From Lotus japonicus (taxonomy: Eukaryota > Streptophyta > Magnoliopsida > Fabales > Fabaceae), in the NCBI RefSeq assembly GCF_012489685.1, contig NC_080046.1, positions 20,707,304-20,771,303 on the forward strand: a DNA stretch of 64,000 nucleotides. Reading direction: 5' to 3'. The notes beneath the pieces are model-generated. The model was not told the origin of the DNA and did no database searches. It was given only the letters and a program-made list of their open reading frames with translations. Shown here piece by piece: positions 20,526-29,461 of this stretch (positions are counted from its first letter, which is position 1; every line of letters begins with the position of its first letter). The position numbers were made by a program, and so were the translations under genes.

Positions 20526-22603
20526 AGAATAAGGGGCAGGTCATGCCGATTTTATTTTGAGAGTGTGAGAAAGTTTGACGGGACGGGTTTGTTTTGGGAA
20601 CGTTTGTTAGGTCGAACCAAGGTTCGAACCTTCATTGTTTTAGGGGATCTAGTGTTTTCTCGGAGAGTTGTTTGGGTTTGATGGGAACTTTGAACTTATA
20701 GAGTTTTGGACCGAAAATAATCATAATATGTTTTATGTAAATAAATCCATAATATACTTACTAAGAATATAATGTTTTAATTAATGACGATGATTCAACA
20801 GAAAAGACTTAGGAATGAAAGTGAGTTTGGAAAACGGGAATGGGTCGGTGATCCTAGCTTTGGGAACTTTATTTTGAAAGGTGTTGGAAATGAAAACTGA
20901 ACTTTGGAATTAACGACATAATGGATTAACTCACGATGGAACACTTTACCTAATAAAAGAAATATTGTTTTAAGGGAACTCATTTTTATGGAAAAGAATT
21001 TGAAGACGGGCTTTAGCCAAGGGTCTGGGCATTAGTAAGGTACCTAGTAGAGTACACTTGGCACAACAGGTAGTGACGGTCAGCCGTGTAGAGTTGTATC
21101 GTGCCTGTTGATGTCTGGCGTAGCAAGCAGAATGGTTAAACCCGTAGGGTCACAACCGACTTGACTATAGCCTAGGGTTCTCGTTGTAGAAGCCTTTGGT
21201 CAATGAACCAATTTTACCTGTGAGGACGAATCGTTGTTTAGCTAACCATATTGCACCCATGCATACACGCGATGAAGTGCCAAGTGGAGTACTTCGGTAT
21301 AGCAGGAAGCAACGATCAGCCGTGTAGAGTTGAATCGGTCCTGATTATACCTGGCACAACAGGAGGTAACGATCATCCATGTAGAGTTGTATCGTGCCTG
21401 TTGATGTCCGGCATAGCAAGCAGAAATGGTCGAACCATGTAGAGTTTGTACCGTCTTGACTATAGCCAAAGGTGATAAGTGACGCCCGAGCAGAAATGGT
21501 TAAACACGAGGCCAGTGTTACGACCGTCTCGAGGTGCCCAGCCTTTAAGTGGCAATACCATTGGTTTGTCCCGTCGCCAAGCAGAGTGACGTTATTCGGG
21601 TTTGTGTCAGCATATTCTGCATTGGCACACCATGCATCTTATTATGATTACCGTTGCATTGACATATCATGCACTTTAACTATATTCGTTGATATATTGC
21701 TTATCGAGTTTTCTAGATATAACTTATTGAATCGCTGAGTGTGATTGATAATTGTTAATCTTATCTGATGCATGCTAATTGTTTCGTCTTTTATATTCAT
21801 TGTGAAATATACAACCCTAGGATGTTATCCCTAGCTATAAGCCTAAGTGGCTATTCTCTTATCTATATCTATTGGTGGTATTATTTACATAATTCTTTGG
21901 AGTTGACCCTCGCGTCTTCTGTGTGTGCTTTGGCGGACAAACGCCCTTTGTCAGATGTCTATGGCGGACTGATTCACGAGGGTTCACCCTTCGGGGGGGA
22001 ACTAGGTTCGAGATGCCGGGATAGGAGCGCATCGCGGTAGCGAGAGGAGGACGGATGGTGTACATAGACTTGGTCGTTCTGGATTCAGATTCGGACGGCG
22101 ATCATGCAAGCACGTAGGTTTGAGTGCTGGTGTGAGCTCCTCGAGATAGGATTAGTGTAGGAGTAGAGTCTTAGCTCTGACCGTCATCATTTTCTTTGGG
22201 GACAGGGTAGTTTTCCCGCCTATAGCTTTTTGTGTGGTTTCTTTACGGGAATCACAGAAAGTTGGTTGGACTTAGGAGGTATTCTTTCAGACCGTTTGGG
22301 CTAACTTATTCTCATTTTTGAGGGATAGTGTTGCGAACACTTGACCTTCCTTTTGGATTTTACATTTGCCTACGGGCGTTACTTTCAACTACTTTCCGTC
22401 ACTGGAGGTTTACTCGTGACGTGGTTTGCAACTTACAGCGGGGGCTGTATTTATATTATACATTAGTTCTGTTATCTTTTGTTGGGAGTTTATTTCTTTC
22501 AGTCTTTGGTTCTATTATCAAAAAAAAAAATATAATTCACATTTTTCCGCTTAAACTTTCTTTTTGGTTACTAAAGTGACGCCACCGAAATCGGGGTGTT
22601 ACA
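20526..22603 (+). repeat. Gypsy solo LTR G1, right part
   Basis: It continues G1 after the AGAAT duplication and ends CGGGGTGTTACA at 22603, followed by the second copy of GAATG (22604-22608). Homologous to the first part of G2 in opposite orientation (AAGGGGCAGGTCATGCCG in both, with few changes). Confidence 0.85.
21059..21472 (+). repeat. Degenerate internal repeats in LTR G1
   Basis: A unit of about 115 bp (GGCACAACAGG, CGTGTAGAGTTGTATCGTG, TAGCAAGCAGAA, TTGACTATAGCC) occurs at about 21059-21172 and 21352-21472, with a partial copy at 21294-21350. The matching stretch of G2 (about 41150-41345) is shorter and lacks this array. Confidence 0.65.
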
Positions 22604-24915
22604 GAATGTTGTCTCAACCTCAAGGCCGTTGGAACTTCTGCATATCGACCTTTTTGGACCAGTGAAAACTGAGTCTATAGGTGGCAAGAGATATGGGATG
22701 GTTATCGTTGATGACTATAGCCGCTGGACATGGGTAAAGTTTCTAACCCGTAAGGATGAGTCTCATGCTGTGTTCTCTACCTTCATTGCTCAAGTGCAAA
22801 ACGAGAAGGCTTGTAGGATTGTGCGTGTCAGAAGTGACCATGGTGGAGAGTTTGAGAATGACAAATTTGAGAGTCTGTTTGATTCCTATGGAATTGCACA
22901 TGATTTCTCTTGTCCCAGAACTCCTCAACAAAATGGTGTTGTTGAGAGGAAGAACAGAACTCTTCAGGAGATGGCTAGAACCATGCTCCAAGAAACTGGC
23001 ATGGCTAAGCACTTTTGGGCAGAGGCAGTAAATACAGCATGTTACATTCAGAACAGAATCTCTGTGAGACCAATTCTGAATAAGACTCCTTATGAATTGT
23101 GGAAGAACATAAAACCCAACATTTCTTATTTTCATCCTTTTGGCTGTGTTTGTTATGTTCTCAATACTAAGGATAGATTGCATAAATTTGATGCTAAGTC
23201 TTCTAAGTGTCTATTACTCGGTTACTCTGAGAGATCTAAAGGTTTTAGATTTTATAATACTGTTGCTAAGACTATTGAAGAATCTATTCATGTTAGATTT
23301 GACGATAAGCTTGACTCTGACCAGTCAAAGCTAGTTGAAAAGTTTGCAGATTTAAGCATTAATGTTTCTGACAAAGGCAAAGCTCCAGAGGAAGTTGAGC
23401 CAGAGGAAGATGAACCAGAGGAAGAAGCTGGTCCCTCTAACTCACAAACTCTGAAGAAGAGCAGAATCACTGCAGCTCACCCTAAGGAATTGATTTTGGG
23501 CAACAAAGACGAACCAGTCAGAACCAGATCTGCCTTCAGACCCTCTGAAGAGACCTTGCTCAGTCTGAAAGGATTGGTGTCCTTAATTGAACCCAAGTCC
23601 ATAGATGAAGCTCTTCAGGACAAGGATTGGATTCTGGCTATGGAAGAAGAATTGAATCAATTCTCCAAGAACGATGTTTGGAGCTTAGTGAAGAAGCCTG
23701 AGAATGTTCATGTTATTGGAACGAAATGGGTATTCAGAAACAAGCTAAATGAGAAAGGAGAAGTAGTCAGAAACAAGGCAAGGCTAGTTGCTCAAGGCTA
23801 CAGCCAGCAGGAAGGAATAGACTACACTGAAACATTTGCTCCGGTAGCAAGACTGGAGGCAATTAGACTGTTGATCTCCTTCTCAGTAAATCACAACATA
23901 GTTCTACATCAGATGGACGTGAAGAGTGCCTTCCTAAATGGTTATATTTCAGAGGAAGTCTATGTTCATCAACCCCCAGGTTTTGAAGATGAGAAGAAAC
24001 CGGACCATGTGTTCAAATTGAAGAAATCACTCTACGGTCTGAAGCAAGCTCCCAGAGCATGGTATGAGAGACTCAGCTCATTCCTTCTGGAGAATGAGTT
24101 TGTAAGGGGTAAAGTAGATACAACTCTTTTCTGCAAGACTTATAAAGATGATATCTTAATTGTGCAAATTTATGTTGATGATATTATATTTGGTTCTGCT
24201 AATCAATCTCTATGCAAAGAATTTTCTGAGATGATGCAGGCTGAATTTGAGATGAGTATGATGGGAGAATTAAAGTACTTTCTGGGAATACAAGTTGATC
24301 AGACACCAGAAGGAACATATATCCATCAGAGCAAGTACACTAAAGAACTTCTGAAGAAGTTCAATATGCTGGAATCTACAGTGGCCAAGACTCTAATGCA
24401 TCCTACATGCATTCTGGAGAAAGAAGATAAAAGTGGTAAAGTATGTTAGAAGCTCTATCGTGGCATGATAGGTTCACTTCTATACTTAACTGCATCTAGG
24501 CCAGACATACTATTTAGTGTTCATTTATGTGCTCGGTTCCAATCAGATCCAAGGGAAACCCACTTAACTGCTGTTAAGAGGATCCTAAGGTATTTGAAAG
24601 GCTCCACTAACCTTGGCTTGATGTATAAGAAAACATCAGAGTATAAGCTTTCAGGTTATTGTGATGCTGATTATGCTGGGGATAGAACAGAGAGAAAAAG
24701 TACTTCTGGAAATTGTCAATTTCTGGGAAGCAATCTAGTCTCATGGGCAAGCAAGAGGCAATCAACCATTGCACTATCAACTGCAGAGGCAGAATATATC
24801 TCAGCAGCAATATGCAGCACTCAGATGCTCTGGATGAAACATCAGCTGGAGGATTATCAGATCCTTGAGAGCAATATCCCAATCTATTGTGATAACACTG
24901 CTGCAATCTCATTGA
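22604..24915 (+). pseudogene. pol of element A, second part (integrase core, RT, partial RNase H)
   Basis: Continues the integrase exactly at the GAATG duplication. It contains the D,D(35)E core ([22 protein letters not shown]), the RT with [10 protein letters not shown], and RNase H up to [12 protein letters not shown] at 24447-24449 replaces a Gln codon of the other copies. At about 24915 a deletion of roughly 3.5 kb joins it to the antisense-ORF region, removing the RNase H tail and the whole envelope-like ORF. Confidence 0.88.
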
Positions 24916-24918
24916 AAT

Positions 24919-25254
24919 CTAGAATGGAGGATCCCTCCTCATTCTTCTGCACTCCTGGCGCTGCTCTGACCTATCCTTCTCCAGACGCTCCAGTACATGC
25001 TGGATGTTGTTGAGCCTGTCTTTTAGCTCATCCCTCTCCAGAATCTCTTCTGCAGTCTTGAGCTTCTCTTCCAAGATCTCTTTTTCTTCCAGCAGCTTGA
25101 GTTCAAGCCGGCTGAGTTCTTGCACCTCCTCCACGAAGGCAAGAAATTCCCTCAGGTCTCTCTTCAACTCTGGACGCAGGTCCTCCTCCAGCAGTGTCCG
25201 TGTCAGCTCCGAGATGGTCGTTATACCCTCTGGATGCTTAATGTTCAGGAACAA
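24919..25254 (-). pseudogene. Antisense ORF of element A, start codon deleted
   Basis: Open in the same frame as the 130-aa antisense ORF of B, ending QECRRMRRDPPF. A deletion of about 75 bp removes the ATGGC start region and first residues. The homologous frame continues upstream of the internal Met at 25254 into ALEELRKKAFEED. Close to B (RTLLEEDLRPEL, LSRLELKLLEEKE). Confidence 0.6.
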
Positions 25255-26039
25255 GTCCTCCTCGAAGGCCTTCTTCCTCAGCTCTTCTAGTGCTACGATG
25301 CTTCACTTTCTCTCTGAAAGTTAATGCTCCTACAGTTTCTCGAGATTAAATTCTTGGTAACTGACCCTTCTCTTTACTCCCTTGACCGGTGGTAAACGTT
25401 CTTCTCTTGCATTAACTCTTCTATTCATTTCGCCTAACTCTGATTCTTGCATCGTTTTCATTTTCTTTAAACTTAGACCTTCTCTAAGGGGGAGTACCTT
25501 GTACTTCAAGCTAAGTTTTTCACACCCCAAGCTTTTTGCTTATGACAAAAAGGGGGAGTAAACCCAGTTTTTGATGTGTAAGATGTGTTAGTGTGATTTA
25601 TTTTTCTTTTGGAGAATTTAAGAGTTCCACCTTCATGACCATAGATGTGTCACTCGGCAAATACAAGGAATACATTTCACTTCTTCTGAAGTGATTCTAA
25701 GTTGACTCTGATACCCAAGACTCTGATACCTTGTCCGTGACTCTGATTACTTATGCGCTCTGTTTACTCGATTTTCATCTATGTCATAAGTTTTTCACTC
25801 TGAACTCTTATATCATTTAGCTCAGAATCTAGACTTTACTAACGTTTTCATCAAGTATTAGATTCAGGGGGAGCTAAGCTCAGAATCAAGCAGTGACTTG
25901 AATTCAGAATGAGCAAGATAAACTATTCACATCAGGATAAGTCTTATTCTATATCCCTAAACTCTGAGTGAATTCAGTTTAATGTTTAAGAATTGTTCAT
26001 CAAAAATCTTAGTTTTGTCATCATCAAAAAGGGGGAGAT
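25255..26039 (+). other. 3' non-coding region of element A with PPT
   Basis: PPT AAAAAGGGGGAGAT at 26026-26039 next to the LTR and a second AAAAAGGGGGAG at 25546-25557. Otherwise as in B; the TATA-like ATAAATAG of the other copies is altered here. Confidence 0.75.
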
Positions 26040-26786
26040 TGTAAGATCAAGTTTTGATCTAGTAGTACAACTCTATGTTTTGATGATTACAAGTTAACCT
26101 TTTGATATGAACAATTGTGGTACTCTAACGTGTTTTTCTGAGTGTGCTATTTACAGGCTCTGACCTCAACTCAATCTCACACAAATCAGAAGCACTGTGT
26201 ATAAAGAGTGACCCAAGCAACGCTTTCGCATTCACCATGTTCAGTATGAACAGTGGAAAAGCTTCAGAAGTTCTGAAGTTATACAAACTCTGATGTGGAC
26301 TCAGTCACTAGAAGTTTTGAAGATCTAGAAAGTCTGATAACCAAGAAACACTGAAGGCTCAGATATTCTGATGGTGTAGAAGACTCTGAAGATCCAGAAG
26401 CTTATTAGTGAAATTCTGTTGTCCAGAAGCAAGATACTCTGAAGACCATGTTCTTCCCTCTGAGTTCAGAATCAGAAGAAACAATGGTCAGAGGATCTGG
26501 GCTTTCCCTCTGACTCTGATCAACCGGCTTCACAAGTTCCAATATGAAGCATTCCCCTGATCAGAAGTCTCCCAGGTTTAAAGGTCAAGTCGCTATCCAA
26601 GTACAAAAGCAACTGTACCTTCCTGACGACCTACCTAACAGTCTCAGACACAGCAGAAGCTGGATTTTCCAGAACTGCCCTCCAACGGTAGCATTTCCCA
26701 TGCAACGCTCAACCCTAATCTTTGGAGTATATAAAGAGGCTGAAGACTGAAAGAAGCGGCCAGAAGCATTCACATACGCGCAAGAC
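26040..26786 (+). repeat. 3' LTR of element A, truncated
   Basis: The first 747 bp of the LTR, shared with 3979-4725 at about 99%. It stops after CATACGCGCAAGAC, then CTA, then the inverted 3' LTR of element D. The missing U5 and the missing TSD show a deletion or rearrangement breakpoint. Confidence 0.9.
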
Positions 26787-26789
26787 CTA

Positions 26790-28044
26790 GGGTTGAATAA
26801 CGTTTTCAGTACAAAACTACCACCTTAAAGATTTTGACAAATCTTTCGAGAACTTAAATGCTAAAGATAAGAGATAGAAAAGCACACAAGGATTTTATCC
26901 TGGTTCACTTGATAAATCACTCAAGCTACTCCAGTCCACCCGTTAAGGTGATTTCTTCCTTCTTAGAATGAAGGCAATCCACTAATCAGGTAAGAGTTAC
27001 AACTGCACTTGAAACCTACAAGTGACTAACAATTACACTGACTTAGCTCACACTAAGATTCACTCTCTTAGTCTTCTCTAGGATCCGATCAACCTTGATC
27101 TCCTAAAGGAACTACCACTAAGATTCACTCTCTTAGTCTTCTTAAGGATACTGACCTACCCGGTCCCTTAAGGAAAATCAAACAACTGTTTGAGGTTGGT
27201 GTTTACAAGGGTTTGCTTCTAAATAAGCTGAGTGTAAACTAAATAAATTACAAGATGAAAGAAGGCTTAGAATATTTTTGAATATGTCTTGCGCGTGTGT
27301 ATTGCTTCTTGCTATTCTTCTAGCCGCTTCTTTCAATCTTCAGCCTCTATATATACTCCAAGGATTAGGGTTGAGCGTTGCATGGGAAATGCTACCGTTG
27401 GAGGGCAGTTCTGGAAAATCCAGCTTCTGCTGTGGCTGAGAACGTTAGGTAGGTCGTCAGGAAGGTACACTTGCTTTTGTACTTGGATAGCGACTTGACC
27501 TTTTAACCTAGGAGACTTCTGATCAGGGGAATACTTCATATTGGAACTTGTGAAGCCGGTTGATCAGAGTCAGAGGGAAAGCACAGATCCTCTGACCATT
27601 GTATCTTCTGATTCTGAACTCAGAGGGAAGAACATGGCCTTCAGAGTTTCTTGCTTCTGGACTTCAGAGTTTCCACTATTCAGCTTCTGGATCTTCAGAG
27701 TCTTCTACACCATCAGAACATCTGAACCTTCAGTGTTTCTTGGCTATCAGAACTTCTGGATCTTCAGAGCTTCTAGCGACTGAGTCCTCATCAGAGTTTG
27801 TATAGCTTCAGAACTTCTGAAGCTTTTCCACTGTTCATACTGAACATGGTGAATGCGAAAGCGTTGCTTGGGTTACCCTTTATACACAGTGCTTCTGATT
27901 TGTGTGAGATTGAGTTGAGGTCAGAGCCTGTAAATAGCACACTCAGAAAAACACGTTAGAGTACCACAATTGTTCATATCAAAAGGTTAACTTGTAATCA
28001 TCAAAACATAGAGTTGTACTACTAGATCAAAACTTGATCTTACA
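26790..28044 (-). repeat. 3' LTR of element D, missing its last ~30 bp
   Basis: Reverse complement runs TGTAAGATCAAG (at 28044) to about TTATTCAACCC (26790). The terminal part present at 37645-37675 in the 5' LTR is absent. A TATATATA box is present on the minus strand around 27350. Confidence 0.92.
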
Positions 28045-28850
28045 ATCTCCCCCTTTTTGATGATGACAAAACTAAGATTTTTGATGAACAATTCTTAAAC
28101 ATTAAACTGAATTCACTCAGAGTTTAGAGATATAGAATAAGACTTATCCTGATGTGAATAGTTTATCTTGCTCATTCTGAATTCAAGTCACTGCTTGATT
28201 CTGAGCTTAGCTCCCCCTGAATCTAATACTTGATGAAAACGTTAGTAAAGTCTAGATTCTGAGCTAAAACATATAAGAGTTCAGAGTGAAAAGCTTATGA
28301 CATAGATGAAAAACGAATAATCAGAGCGCATAATTGATCAGAGTCATGGACAAGGTATCAGAGTCTTGGGTATCAGAGTCAACTTAGAATCACTTCAGAA
28401 GAAGTGAAATGTATTCCTTGTATTTGCCCAGTGACACATCTATGGTCATGAAGGTGGAACTCTTAAATTCTCCAAAAGAAAAATAAGTCACACTAACACA
28501 TCTTACACATCAAAAACTGGGTGTACTCCCCCTTTTTGTCATAAGCAAAAAGCTTGGGGTGTGAAAAACTTAGCTTGAAGTACAAGGTACTCCCCCTTAG
28601 AGAAGGTCTAAGTTTAAAGAAAATGAAAATGATGTAAGAATCAGAGTTAGGCGAAAATAAATAGAAGAGTTAATGCAAGGGATGAACGTTTACCACCGGT
28701 CAAGTGAGTAAATAGAAGGGTCAGTTACCAAGAACTTAACCTCGAGAAACTGTAGGAGCATTAACTTTCAGAGAGAAAGTGAAACCTATAAAAAAACGTT
28801 GGAGAGAAAGGTAAGCTTCACACCTCGAATAATTTTCAGTAAGAAAAAAA
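28045..28850 (-). other. 3' non-coding region of element D with PPT
   Basis: PPT (reverse complement of 28045-28058) abuts the 3' LTR; a second PPT-like motif is at 28526-28537 and others lie near 28590 and 28212. On the plus strand this is the upstream region of the antisense ORF, with ATAAATAG at 28657-28664. Confidence 0.78.
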
Positions 28851-29243
28851 ATGGCATCATACAGAACGACATTAGAAGAGCTCAGAAGGAAGGCTTTTGA
28901 GGAAGATATGTTCCTCAATATTAGGCATCCCGATGGTACAAAGACCATACAAGAGCTGACGAAGACACTGCTGGAAGAAGATCTTGGTCTAGAGATGGAG
29001 AAAGATCTGAAGGAGTTCCTCTGCTTCGTGGAGGAGATTCAGGAGCTTTGCCAGCGGGAGCTGAATCTGCTGGAAGAGAAGGAGACTGTGGAAAAGAGAC
29101 TCAAGACGACAGAAGATAGTCTAGAGAGAGATGAGCTGAGCATCAAACTCGGCAACATAGAGTATACACTGGATCGTCTGGAGAAGGAAAGAGTGGAGCA
29201 GCGCCAAGAATGCAGAAGAATGAGGAAGGATCCTCCATTCTAG
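28851..29243 (+). CDS. Conserved antisense ORF of element D (130 aa, coiled-coil)
   Basis: Opposite in strand to the rest of D. ATG in AAAAAAATGGC at 28851, stop at 29243. Starts MASYRTTLEELRRKAFEED and ends QECRRMRKDPPF; rich in Glu, Lys and Leu with a heptad-like centre. Very close to the copy in C (a handful of changes) and about 28% different from B, always at the same length. The ATAAATAG element lies 187 bp upstream. Function unknown; no homologue recognised. Confidence 0.75.
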   Translation: MASYRTTLEELRRKAFEEDMFLNIRHPDGTKTIQELTKTLLEEDLGLEMEKDLKEFLCFVEEIQELCQRELNLLEEKETVEKRLKTTEDSLERDELSIKLGNIEYTLDRLEKERVEQRQECRRMRKDPPF

Positions 29244-29461
29244 ATGTAGGGAATAATGTATGATGGAAAGAATTATGATGTTAACATAGAACGATTATGA
29301 ATAAAACAAGTTTTGCAAACATATGTGACACAAATATATAGATATATGCATATAGAATCACAAACGAACAAATGAAAATAAGTAAATAAAAAAAAAGGAA
29401 ACAGAGTTTAACAAAAAGGAAAACAAAGTAAACGAAAGAAGAAAAAGAAGAGATCCTAAGA

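Larger units (their letters stand above)
3979..26786 (+). mobile_element. Ty1/copia Sirevirus-like element A, decayed, split by G1+B and 3'-truncated
   Basis: The 5' LTR, primer site, gag and the start of pol (3979-7008) continue at 22604 after removal of the nested G1/B insertion; the internal TSD GAATG proves continuity. A lacks 642 bp of gag, the 3' end of pol and the whole envelope-like ORF. Its 3' LTR stops at about 26786. The left flank is ACGTC (3974-3978); the matching right TSD is lost. The shared 747 bp of the two LTRs differ at about 8 positions by eye (about 1%), making it the oldest of the four copies. Confidence 0.9.
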
